Below, in pieces: positions 37,292-44,741 of a stretch of 64,000 nucleotides of DNA. Both the position numbers and the translations under genes were made by a program. Position 1 is the stretch's first letter; each line of letters opens with the position of its first letter. A model generated the notes under the pieces. The model was not told the DNA's origin and made no database searches. It saw only the letters and a list, made by a program, of their open reading frames with translations. Source of the DNA: Chryseobacterium sp. Bi04 (lineage in GTDB: Bacteria; Bacteroidota; Bacteroidia; Flavobacteriales; Weeksellaceae); NCBI RefSeq assembly GCF_918698085.1, contig NZ_CAKKLP010000010.1, forward strand, positions 1-64,000. The letters are read 5' to 3'.

Positions 37292-39394
37292 ATGGAAAAA
37301 GTTAAAACATTCAAATACGTAGACTATTTATGGGACGAAAACAAAGCGGCATCTTTAGGAAATGACCAGGTGGCCTTATTTCTATACCGCTCAAATATAT
37401 TAGGGGCAGATTTAAGAATTACCAATTATGGAGGAGGTAATACAAGTTGCAAAACCATCGAAAAAGATCCGCTAACCAACGAAGAAGTTGAGGTGATGTG
37501 GGTAAAAGGTTCAGGTGGCGACATCGGAACTCTGACAAGAAAAGGAATTGCCGGATTATACACACAAAGATTAAGAAACCTGAAAAATGTGTACCAAGGC
37601 TTAGCAGATGAAGACAGAATGGTAGGCTTATTCAATCACTGTATTTTTGATCTGGACAGCAAAGCGCCTTCTATTGATACGCCTCTACATGGTTTACTTC
37701 CATTCAAACATATCGATCATCTTCATCCCGATGCCTTAATTGCGGTAGCTGCGGCAAAAGACAGTGAAAAAATTACCAAAGAAATCTGGGGCGACACAAT
37801 GGGTTGGGTTCCCTGGCAGCGTCCGGGCTTTGATTTAGGATTACAATTGGAAAAATGTTTAAACGATAATCCTGGAATCAGAGGAATTGTTTTAGGAAGC
37901 CACGGACTATTCACCTGGGGAGATACTTCTTACGAATGTTACATCAACAGTTTGGAAGTTATCGAAACAGCCTCTGAATATATCGCAAAAAAAATCGAAG
38001 AAAACGGACAGGTTTTCGGAGGACAAAAAGTAGAATCTCTTCCTGCTGAAGAACGTAAAAACAAAGCGGCTCAATTGATGCCTTTGTTGAGAGGGTTAGC
38101 ATCTTCTGAAAGCAGAATGGTCGGTCATTTTACCGATAGCGATGTTGTGATGGAATACATCAACAGCAATGATCTGGAGCGTTTAGCGCCATTAGGAACT
38201 TCTTGTCCGGATCACTTTTTAAGAACTAAGATTCAACCTTTGGTTTTAACTTTAGATAAAAATGAAGATTTAAGCGATTCTAAAGCTATTTTAGATAAAT
38301 TAAATCCTCTTTTCGAACAATACAGACAAGAATACAAAGAATATTACGAAACTTGTAAACATTCAAACAGCCCAGCAATGCGTGATCCGAATCCTGTGAT
38401 CATCATTTATCCGGGAGTGGGAATGTTCAGTTTTTCAAAAGATAAGCAGACAACGCGTGTTGCAAGTGAATTTTATGTCAATGCAATCAACGTAATGCGT
38501 GGAGCAGAAGCCATTTCGGAATATACATCTTTGCCAAGACAGGAAGCATTTGATATCGAATATTGGCTGCTTGAAGAAGCAAAGCTGCAGAGAATGCCGA
38601 AAGAAAAACCGCTTTCAAGGAAAATTGCGATCGTAACCGGCGCAGGAGGTGGAATCGGACAGGCCATTGCTGACAAAATGGTTCAGGAAGGGGCAGTTGT
38701 TGTTTTTACAGATTTAAATCAGGAAGCTTTAGATACTGTTACAAAAAAATACAGCAAAGATCAGGCGGTAGCCGTTACTTGTGACGTGACCAATGAAGAC
38801 GCCATTGCGAATGCTTTTAAAGAAACTGTTTTAGCGTTTGGTGGAGTAGATATTCTGGTTCATTCTGCGGGTTTGGCAATTTCTAAATCATTGGAAGACA
38901 CCACAACAAAAGACTGGGATTTATTAGAGGATGTTTTGGTAAAAGGTCAGTTTTTGATCGCGAAAAATGGAGTGGAGATCATGAAAAAGCAAAATTTAGG
39001 CGGAGATATCGTAAATATAGCCAGTAAAAACGGCTTGGTTGCCGGACCAAACAATGTTGCTTATGGAACTGCAAAAGCAGCTCAACAGCACATGACAAGA
39101 TTATTGGCCGCTGAATTGGCATCTGATAAAATCCGTGTTAATGTAGTAAATCCTGACGGAGTGATCGTTGGAAGCAAAATCTGGGAAGGAGCCTGGGCAG
39201 AAGGCCGTGCAAAAGCAAACGGAATTTCTGTTGAAGAACTCCCAGCATTTTACGCAAAAAGAAATTTATTAAATGAAATTATCCTTCCTGAAGACATTGC
39301 GAACGGCGTTTTCGCCTGTGTAGCAATTTTAGATAAAACAACAGGAAACATCATCAATGTAGACGGAGGAATGGCCAACGCATTTCCAAGATAA
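37292..39394 (+). CDS. rhaEW: Bifunctional rhamnulose-1-phosphate aldolase / lactaldehyde dehydrogenase (RhaEW type)
   Basis: A two-domain, 700-aa cytoplasmic enzyme. The class II aldolase/adducin domain (about 1-430) has GGNTSCK at 48-54, the metal-binding H143/H145 (IDHLHPDAL) and H204 (LGSHGLFTWG). It should split rhamnulose-1-phosphate into DHAP and L-lactaldehyde. The short-chain dehydrogenase domain (about 442-700) has the cofactor loop TGAGGGIG from 449 and the catalytic YGTAK; it should oxidise lactaldehyde to lactate. Such fusions (RhaEW) are known from comparative work on rhamnose pathways. It is followed by rhaI, a sugar kinase and a lactate dehydrogenase gene, completing the route to pyruvate. 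Confidence 0.93.
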   Translation: MEKVKTFKYVDYLWDENKAASLGNDQVALFLYRSNILGADLRITNYGGGNTSCKTIEKDPLTNEEVEVMWVKGSGGDIGTLTRKGIAGLYTQRLRNLKNVYQGLADEDRMVGLFNHCIFDLDSKAPSIDTPLHGLLPFKHIDHLHPDALIAVAAAKDSEKITKEIWGDTMGWVPWQRPGFDLGLQLEKCLNDNPGIRGIVLGSHGLFTWGDTSYECYINSLEVIETASEYIAKKIEENGQVFGGQKVESLPAEERKNKAAQLMPLLRGLASSESRMVGHFTDSDVVMEYINSNDLERLAPLGTSCPDHFLRTKIQPLVLTLDKNEDLSDSKAILDKLNPLFEQYRQEYKEYYETCKHSNSPAMRDPNPVIIIYPGVGMFSFSKDKQTTRVASEFYVNAINVMRGAEAISEYTSLPRQEAFDIEYWLLEEAKLQRMPKEKPLSRKIAIVTGAGGGIGQAIADKMVQEGAVVVFTDLNQEALDTVTKKYSKDQAVAVTCDVTNEDAIANAFKETVLAFGGVDILVHSAGLAISKSLEDTTTKDWDLLEDVLVKGQFLIAKNGVEIMKKQNLGGDIVNIASKNGLVAGPNNVAYGTAKAAQQHMTRLLAAELASDKIRVNVVNPDGVIVGSKIWEGAWAEGRAKANGISVEELPAFYAKRNLLNEIILPEDIANGVFACVAILDKTTGNIINVDGGMANAFPR

Positions 39395-39445
39395 AATTTT
39401 AAAATAGATAATTATTAAATTGCTGATTTAATCCGAATGAATTAT

Positions 39446-39570
39446 TAAACCATTAAGAATAATTTAGGAATTAAGAAGATTAAGAATTTGCAAGCAAATT
39501 TAAGTCTGACTCTTAAGAAATTTATTTCTCTTAATCATCCTTAAAAGCTTAATAAATCTTAATGGTTTAA
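39446..39570. repeat. Intergenic long inverted repeat, family A
   Basis: Begins TTAAACCATTAAG and ends CTTAATGGTTTAA, with partial pairing inside. The centre AAGAAATTTATTTCTCTTAA is nearly identical to that of the copy at 7240-7362. It lies between rhaEW and rhaI. Confidence 0.8.
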
Positions 39571-39605
39571 AATAAAAATTCAATTTAATATTTAAAAATC
39601 AAATC

Positions 39606-40886
39606 ATGATTATAGGAAAAGATATCATTGAACAATACAATAAAAGCGAAATTGAAAACTTTACAACAGATTTCGATTTTCTACAAAATAAACTAACAAA
39701 ATCAGGAGCCAATGTTGCTGAAATTGTCAACAAAATTGCTGATTTCCAGGTAGCCATTCCGAGCTGGGCTTTAGGAGCGGGAGGAACCCGTTTCGGAAGA
39801 TTTTCTTACGGCGGCGAACCTTCTTCTTTGGAACAAAAATTAGAAGATGTAGGCTTAATTCATGCACTAACACATTCTGCGGGAGCTGTTTCTTTACATA
39901 TTCCTTGGGATATTCCGGGTGATGTAAAAGCGATTAAAGAAAAAGCTGCGTCTCACGGATTAGTTTTTGATGCCATGAATTCAAACACATTCCAGGATCA
40001 GGCCGGAGCAAAACATTCGTACAAATTCGGTTCTTTGAACGCTGTTAATGAAGATTCAAGAGCTTATGCCGTAGAACACAACAAAGAAGTGATCAGAATC
40101 GGAAAAGAATTAGGCTCAAAAAGCTTAACCGTTTGGTTGGCGGACGGAGCAAGTTTTCCAGGGCAATTGAATTTCCAGACCGCGTTGTCAAATACTGAAA
40201 AAAGCTTACAAGAAATCTACGCAGGAATGCCTGAAGACTGGAAGCTTTTCATTGAATATAAACCTTATGAACCCAATTTCTATTCAACAACCATCCAGGA
40301 TTGGGGAACATCGTTTATGCTGGCCAATGCTTGTGGAGAAAGAGCTTACACGTTGGTAGATTTAGGTCATCATTTACCAAATACCAATATTGAGCAAATT
40401 GTTGCCACCTTAATGTACAAAGGAAAATTGGGTGGATTCCACTTCAACGACAGCAAATATGGAGATGATGATTTAACGGTGGGTTCTATTAAACCTTATG
40501 CTTTATTCTTGATTTTTAATGAGTTGGTGTACGGGATGGAAAACAATCCAAACAATCCTTATCCAGCCTGGATGATCGATGCAAGCCACAACATCAAAGA
40601 TCCGCTGGAAGACCTATTACAGTCTCTGGAAGCTATTTTAATTGCTTATGCTCAGGCACTTTTGGTTGACCAAAAAGCATTAAAAATGGCGCAATTAAAC
40701 AACGATGTCGTTGCAGCGCAGGATATTTTGCAGAATGCCTACAGAACAGATGTTCGTCCGTTACTAAGAGCAGCAAGATTGCAGACAGGAGCGGCTTTAG
40801 ATCCAATCGCAGCTTACAGAAGCTTAAAGGTAAGAGAAAATTTAATTACCGAAAGAGGCCTGGAAACCAAAGCAACCGGATTATAA
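39606..40886 (+). CDS. rhaI: L-rhamnose isomerase (RhaI type)
   Basis: Converts L-rhamnose to L-rhamnulose. It is a 426-aa TIM-barrel sugar isomerase resembling the Pseudomonas stutzeri/Bacillus type rather than E. coli RhaA. Visible motifs are the metal-site regions FIEYKPYEPNFYSTTIQDWG, LVDLGHHLPNTNIEQ and FHFNDSKYGDDDLTVGS, and the substrate loop GLVFDAMNSNTFQDQ. It sits between rhaEW and the kinase gene. Family members act on several sugars in vitro, but the neighbours fix rhamnose as the likely substrate. Confidence 0.94.
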   Translation: MIIGKDIIEQYNKSEIENFTTDFDFLQNKLTKSGANVAEIVNKIADFQVAIPSWALGAGGTRFGRFSYGGEPSSLEQKLEDVGLIHALTHSAGAVSLHIPWDIPGDVKAIKEKAASHGLVFDAMNSNTFQDQAGAKHSYKFGSLNAVNEDSRAYAVEHNKEVIRIGKELGSKSLTVWLADGASFPGQLNFQTALSNTEKSLQEIYAGMPEDWKLFIEYKPYEPNFYSTTIQDWGTSFMLANACGERAYTLVDLGHHLPNTNIEQIVATLMYKGKLGGFHFNDSKYGDDDLTVGSIKPYALFLIFNELVYGMENNPNNPYPAWMIDASHNIKDPLEDLLQSLEAILIAYAQALLVDQKALKMAQLNNDVVAAQDILQNAYRTDVRPLLRAARLQTGAALDPIAAYRSLKVRENLITERGLETKATGL

Positions 40887-40962
40887 AACCCTGTTTTAAA
40901 ATTGATAATTTCAACTTTTGAGTGCAATCGAAAGTTTTTATTATATGTATCCTTATATTTTT

Positions 40963-41078
40963 ATCATTAAGGTTGAAAGTGTTTAGATGAGTAGGATTTT
41001 AGGCATTGCTGCTTTAAGAAATAAGTGGATTTTTTCTTGTTGCATCTTACAATCTGAACACTCCTTAATGGTTGAAAA
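40963..41078. repeat. Intergenic inverted repeat, family A
   Basis: Left end ATCATTAAGGTTGAAAGTG, right end CACTCCTTAATGGTTGAAAA; outer arms pair, the centre has diverged. Confidence 0.65.
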
Positions 41079-41121
41079 ATAATATTTAAATGAAAGTTTA
41101 ATTATAAATTATAGTTGTATT

Positions 41122-41203
41122 ACTTTGCTGAGTTAAACGCTTTTGCGAACTTGAAAAGTATGGTAGTCAAAAAAATCTTTGCGTACTTTGCGTTTAAAAA
41201 ATA
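41122..41203. repeat. Intergenic repeat, family C
   Basis: Carries TTTTGCGAACTTGAAAAGTA and TCTTTGCGTACTTTGCGTTT, as at 5546-5652. It lies upstream of the sugar kinase gene. Confidence 0.65.
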
Positions 41204-41285
41204 AAGAGATGGCTTCGTCGCTTATGAACTACGTTCGCAGACCTTCAGTCTGTTCGCAATGACAAAAAATAAATTCATCACAAGA

Positions 41286-42671
41286 ATGTCCAAAAAAAAA
41301 GTAACCATAGTATTTGATATTGGAAAAACCAATAAAAAGTTCTTTTTATTTGATAAAAATTATAAAGAAGTTGTTCGTGAATATACAGAATTGCCCCTTA
41401 CAACTGATGAAGATGGTTATCCTACAGAAGATCTTGCAGCCATGCAAAACTGGATAAAAGATAATTTTAATGCCATTCTTGACAATGAAAAATACGAAGT
41501 AAAAGCCATCAATTTTTCCACTTACGGAGCCAGTTTTGTGCATCTGGATCAGAAAGGAAATGTTCTGACACCTTTGTACAACTACACCAAGCCGATGGAT
41601 GATGAAATTCTTGATCTATTTTATGAAAAGCATGGAAGCAAACTGAAAATTGCCCGCGAAACAGCATCACCTCAAGCAGGAATGCTGAACTCTGGTCTGC
41701 AATTATTCTGGTTGAAATATAAGCATCCGGAAATATTCAGAAAAATCCGTTACAGTCTTCATTTACCTCAGTATTTATCATATTTGTTTACCGGGATTTG
41801 TGTGTCAGAATTTACTTCAATAGGCTGCCACACGAATTTGTGGGATTACGACAAAGCAGATTACCACGACTGGGTGTATGAGGAAGAAATAGATGCTTTA
41901 TTGCCGCCAATTGTACCGACTTCTGCGAGCATCAATACTTCTTACCGAAATAAAAAAATTAAAATCGGTGTTGGAATTCACGACAGTTCTTCAGCGTTAT
42001 TACCTTATATTTTAAGCAAAAAAGAACCTTTTTTATTAGTTTCAACAGGAACCTGGAGTATTTCGTTAAATCCATTTAATGATGAAAGTCTTACCGATGA
42101 AGATATAGAAAACAATTGCCTGAATTATATGCGCATCGATGGAAAACGCGTAAAAGCATCCCGTTTTTTCATGGGAAATGAATATAAAATTCAGGTTGAA
42201 AAATTATGTGCTTATTACGGAAAAGAATATGGTTTCCACAGGGAAGTGCAGTTTGATCAGGATTTGTATCTGCGTTTAATGAAAAATAAAAATATCTATT
42301 TTCGCTTTGAAGGAATTATTTTAAAACGGAAAATGATCAGTGAAACAGATTTAAAATCTTTCGCTACTTTTGAGGAAGCCTATCATCAATTGATGATCGA
42401 ACTGATGGATCTGCAGATTCATACGATCACAAATGCCATTGGAAATTCAGAAATTACAAATATTTACATCGATGGGGGATTCACCGATAATGACGTATTT
42501 ATGAAACTGATGTCTCACCATTTTCAGCATTATAATGTGATGTCTACACATTCTCCGCTGGGTTCTGCATTGGGAGCTTCCATGGTGATTTCGAACAAGA
42601 AAATAGACGAAACTTTTTTACAGCAGCATTATCAGATGAAAGTGCTTCAACCGTTAATCTTTAATTTATAA
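41286..42671 (+). CDS. rhaB: FGGY-family sugar kinase, probable rhamnulokinase
   Basis: Predicted ATP-dependent phosphorylation of L-rhamnulose to rhamnulose-1-phosphate, the substrate of RhaEW. The protein is 461 aa. The first phosphate loop is VFDIGKTNKKFFLFD at the N-terminus, the catalytic region VGIHDSSSALLPY follows mid-protein, STGTWSIS forms the second phosphate loop, and YIDGGFTDNDVFMKL is the adenosine motif. A longer form starting at 41259 exists, but its first 9 residues lie in intergenic repeat-like sequence, so the ATG at 41286 is preferred. The specificity is inferred from context. The lactate dehydrogenase gene starts 3 nt after its stop. Confidence 0.88.
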   Translation: MSKKKVTIVFDIGKTNKKFFLFDKNYKEVVREYTELPLTTDEDGYPTEDLAAMQNWIKDNFNAILDNEKYEVKAINFSTYGASFVHLDQKGNVLTPLYNYTKPMDDEILDLFYEKHGSKLKIARETASPQAGMLNSGLQLFWLKYKHPEIFRKIRYSLHLPQYLSYLFTGICVSEFTSIGCHTNLWDYDKADYHDWVYEEEIDALLPPIVPTSASINTSYRNKKIKIGVGIHDSSSALLPYILSKKEPFLLVSTGTWSISLNPFNDESLTDEDIENNCLNYMRIDGKRVKASRFFMGNEYKIQVEKLCAYYGKEYGFHREVQFDQDLYLRLMKNKNIYFRFEGIILKRKMISETDLKSFATFEEAYHQLMIELMDLQIHTITNAIGNSEITNIYIDGGFTDNDVFMKLMSHHFQHYNVMSTHSPLGSALGASMVISNKKIDETFLQQHYQMKVLQPLIFNL

Positions 42672-42674
42672 ATC

Positions 42675-43826
42675 ATGTCATTTCCATTTGATACCCGTTA
42701 TGCTTCGCTTGAATTGTTGATTGAAAAGGCAAAAAAAAGAATGCCCCGTTTTGCATTTGAATATCTGGACGGAGGTTGTAATGAAAACATCAACCGGGAC
42801 AGGAATACAAGCGAATTACGGGAAGTTTTGCTTCGTCCGCGATACCTGAATAATAATTATGCGGAAGCCAATATGGAAACCGAATTGTTTGGAGTTAAAT
42901 ATTCCGCACCTTTTGGAATTTCTCCGGTTGGTTTGCAAGGTTTGATGTGGCCCAATGCACCCGAAATTTTAGCAAAAGCAGCCTTCAAACATAATATTCC
43001 TTTTATATTAAGTACAGTTACGACAAGCAGTCTTGAGCGGATTTCTGAATTAACGGAAGGAAAAGCCTGGTATCAATTGTACCATCCGAGAGAAGAATGG
43101 CTGCGTGATGATATTCTCGACCGTTGCGAAGCTTCAGGATATGACGTGTTGTGCGTGCTATCTGATGTTCCGACTTTCGGATACAGAGCAAAGGAAATCA
43201 GAAATGGTTTGGCAATGCCACCTCAATTGAATTTCAGAAACGTTTCCCAGGCGTTGGCAAAACCGGAATGGTGTCTGGAAATACTGAAACATGGAGTTCC
43301 AAGTTTTAAGACCATGGAAAAATACATGGATAAAAATATGGGGGTGAAGCAATTGGGACAGTTCATGAATTCCACTTTTTCCGGTAGATTAAATTCAGAC
43401 AGGATAAAAGCTATCCGTGATAAATGGAAAGGGAAATTAGTCATTAAAGGCGTTGCATCAGATGAAGATGCTGCAGAAGCAGTTCGTTTAGGATTTGATG
43501 GAATGATTATTTCAAACCACGGCGGAAGACAGCTTGATGTCGGCGAATCTACTATTGCCGTAGTAAAAGACATCAGCGAAAAATATAAAAACCAGATCAA
43601 AATAATGATGGACAGCGGGGTAAGAACTGGTCCGGATGTTGCCCGCGCTTTGAGCTGCGGTGCCGAATTTACCTTTATGGGAAGAACATTTATGTATGCA
43701 GTTGGTGCCTTAGGCGATAAAGGAGGTGATCATATTATTGAAATGCTTAAAATGCAGTTCAGACAGGTGATGGAACAGGTTTGCTGCGAAAAACCGGAGG
43801 ATTTACAAAACTTCAGAGTGAAGTAA
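42675..43826 (+). CDS. lldD: FMN-dependent alpha-hydroxy-acid dehydrogenase, probable L-lactate dehydrogenase (LldD-like)
   Basis: Oxidises L-lactate to pyruvate with FMN, probably feeding electrons to the respiratory chain. It has 383 aa, usual for the family. FMN and active-site marks are P83-V-G-L, K258 (KLVIKGV), and catalytic H282 with R285 in SNHGGRQLD. The C-terminal SGVRTGPDVARALSCGAEFTFMGR binds the FMN phosphate. It follows the kinase gene by 3 nt. Here it would finish rhamnose breakdown by using the lactate made by RhaEW. An oxidase (H2O2-forming) variant cannot be ruled out. Confidence 0.9.
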   Translation: MSFPFDTRYASLELLIEKAKKRMPRFAFEYLDGGCNENINRDRNTSELREVLLRPRYLNNNYAEANMETELFGVKYSAPFGISPVGLQGLMWPNAPEILAKAAFKHNIPFILSTVTTSSLERISELTEGKAWYQLYHPREEWLRDDILDRCEASGYDVLCVLSDVPTFGYRAKEIRNGLAMPPQLNFRNVSQALAKPEWCLEILKHGVPSFKTMEKYMDKNMGVKQLGQFMNSTFSGRLNSDRIKAIRDKWKGKLVIKGVASDEDAAEAVRLGFDGMIISNHGGRQLDVGESTIAVVKDISEKYKNQIKIMMDSGVRTGPDVARALSCGAEFTFMGRTFMYAVGALGDKGGDHIIEMLKMQFRQVMEQVCCEKPEDLQNFRVK

Positions 43827-43836
43827 TTTTTGATAT

Positions 43837-43864
43837 GAAGATGGAAGATGGAAGATGGAAGATG
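43837..43864. repeat. Tandem heptamer repeat (GAAGATG)x4
   Basis: Four perfect copies of GAAGATG and a fifth degenerate copy (GAAGTCG), starting 10 bp after the lldD stop. Such repeats are prone to slippage. It lies outside coding sequence, so no phase-variable protein is implied. Confidence 0.9.
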
Positions 43865-43904
43865 GAAGTCGAAGTTTAAAGTTTATAGAATAAATTTATC
43901 AATA

Positions 43905-43968
43905 GAAATGTGCTTTAGCCCGTTTTTCATTGTAAAAAATTCTGATTGGCTTTAGCCAAAACTTATCA
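43905..43968. repeat. Intergenic hairpin repeat, family B
   Basis: Contains AATGTGCTTTAGCCCG and TGATTGGCTTTAGCCAAAAC. Confidence 0.65.
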
Positions 43969-44030
43969 TTCTGTTGCTGGTTTCAAATATTTAAATGCAA
44001 AGATTTAATTTAAAAATTAATTATTTTAAG

Positions 44031-44149
44031 AGGCAAAGTAAGGCGACAAAGTTGCTGATGAAGCTAGCTTCGTAAGAATCAATTTATTGATTCCATTCTT
44101 TGCTAACTTAAAATATTCAGGATCTTAAATAAAACTTTGCGTTAAAAAA
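44031..44149. repeat. Intergenic repeat, family C
   Basis: Contains TTTGCTAACTTAAAATATTC and AAAACTTTGCGTTAAAAAAC, matching the copies around eda. Confidence 0.6.
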
Positions 44150-44161
44150 CTAAGCAGGGCA

Positions 44162-44196
44162 AAATAAAAATTCGCAAAGACAACCTTGCGAATTTT
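44162..44196. terminator. Terminator at the lldD / NTF2-like convergence
   Basis: Perfect 11-bp arms AAAATTCGCAA (44167-44177) and TTGCGAATTTT (44186-44196) with an 8-nt loop. On the minus strand it is followed by a T-rich TTTTATTTT, so it mainly serves the minus-strand gene; it could also stop plus-strand transcripts. Confidence 0.8.
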
Positions 44197-44216
44197 GTTT
44201 ATTACAATGTAGAAGT

Positions 44217-44660
44217 TTATTTCTTCTTCTCAGATTTTACAGCCTGTCTTGCCAACAATTTCCAGTCGTTTTTCACTTTTGCCCAAACCAACAATACATC
44301 TAATGTTACATCACCTGGAGCTTTTCCAGAATCAGCAGTCGTTGCATAAAAATGGTGGCGAACAATCGCTGTATTGTCAACAATATTGATCGTTTGATTG
44401 GTAATATCAATGGTTACAAAATCTGATTTTTTACTGACTAATTTATCGACAAATTCTGCTGCGTCATCTATGTGACCTCCTGAATGTCCATACGTTAATT
44501 CCGGTAAAATCAAAGATTCTAAGGCTGATTTTTCGCCACTTATCATTGCTGATCTTAATTTTTCAGCAGCATCAGAAACCGCATCTTTATCATTCTTTTT
44601 CTGTCCGAATACAGAAAGTGCCATTAAAAAAGCCGTGGCAAAAATTAATTTTTTAATCAT
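44217..44660 (-). CDS. Secreted NTF2-like / DUF4440 protein
   Basis: A 147-aa protein with a signal peptide (MIKKLIFATAFLMALSVFGQ) and one NTF2-like domain: AAEKLRSAMISGEKSALESLI, then LPELTYGHSGGHIDDAAEFVDKLV, VTIDITNQTINIVDNTAIVRHHF and the C-terminal VWAKVKNDWKLLARQAVK. This is the DUF4440/SnoaL-like fold, which can be catalytic or ligand-binding. An upstream ATG at 44711 exists but would encode 17 residues lying partly over the operator; the ATG at 44660 gives a clean signal peptide. A LacI-type operator lies 47 bp upstream, which links this unknown protein to the uronate/RG-I regulon. Confidence 0.8.
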   Translation of the reverse strand: MIKKLIFATAFLMALSVFGQKKNDKDAVSDAAEKLRSAMISGEKSALESLILPELTYGHSGGHIDDAAEFVDKLVSKKSDFVTIDITNQTINIVDNTAIVRHHFYATTADSGKAPGDVTLDVLLVWAKVKNDWKLLARQAVKSEKKK

Positions 44661-44706
44661 AATTAAGCAATATTTAAGTAGTAAGCTTATATTGTAGGTA
44701 TTAAAA

Positions 44707-44721
44707 TGCAATCGATTGCGC
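44707..44721. promoter_or_regulatory. LacI-type operator upstream of the NTF2-like gene
   Basis: TGCAATCGATTGCGC with the perfect core GCAATCGATTGC at 44708-44719. It sits in the 81-nt gap between the gntR stop and the chosen start of the NTF2-like gene, so that gene probably has its own promoter. Confidence 0.85.
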
Positions 44722-44741
44722 TTTTAATTTTAAAAAAAAAT

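Larger units (their letters stand above)
40887..41285. other. Repeat-filled gap between rhaI and the sugar kinase
   Basis: No gene is seen. It holds a degenerate operator-like half site (TGCAATCGAAAG at 40923-40934), a family A inverted repeat (40963-41078), a family C repeat (41122-41203), and CGTTCGCAGACCTTCAGTCT repeat-like sequence running into the alternative start at 41259. Confidence 0.6.
43827..44216. other. Repeat-filled convergent gap after lldD
   Basis: 390 bp without a gene between convergent lldD and the NTF2-like gene. It contains a heptamer tandem repeat, family B and C repeats, and a hairpin terminator at 44162-44196. Confidence 0.65.

Noticed and set aside
41259..41285. Longer start for the sugar kinase
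   Set aside because: The first nine residues come from intergenic repeat-like sequence; the ATG at 41286 gives a standard FGGY N-terminus.
44116..44124. CAGGAT in the lldD downstream gap
   Set aside because: Inside a family C repeat, downstream of a gene, without a -7 box leading to a gene.
44661..44711. 17-residue extension of the NTF2-like protein
   Set aside because: It would place coding sequence over the LacI-type operator and spoil a clean signal peptide at 44660.
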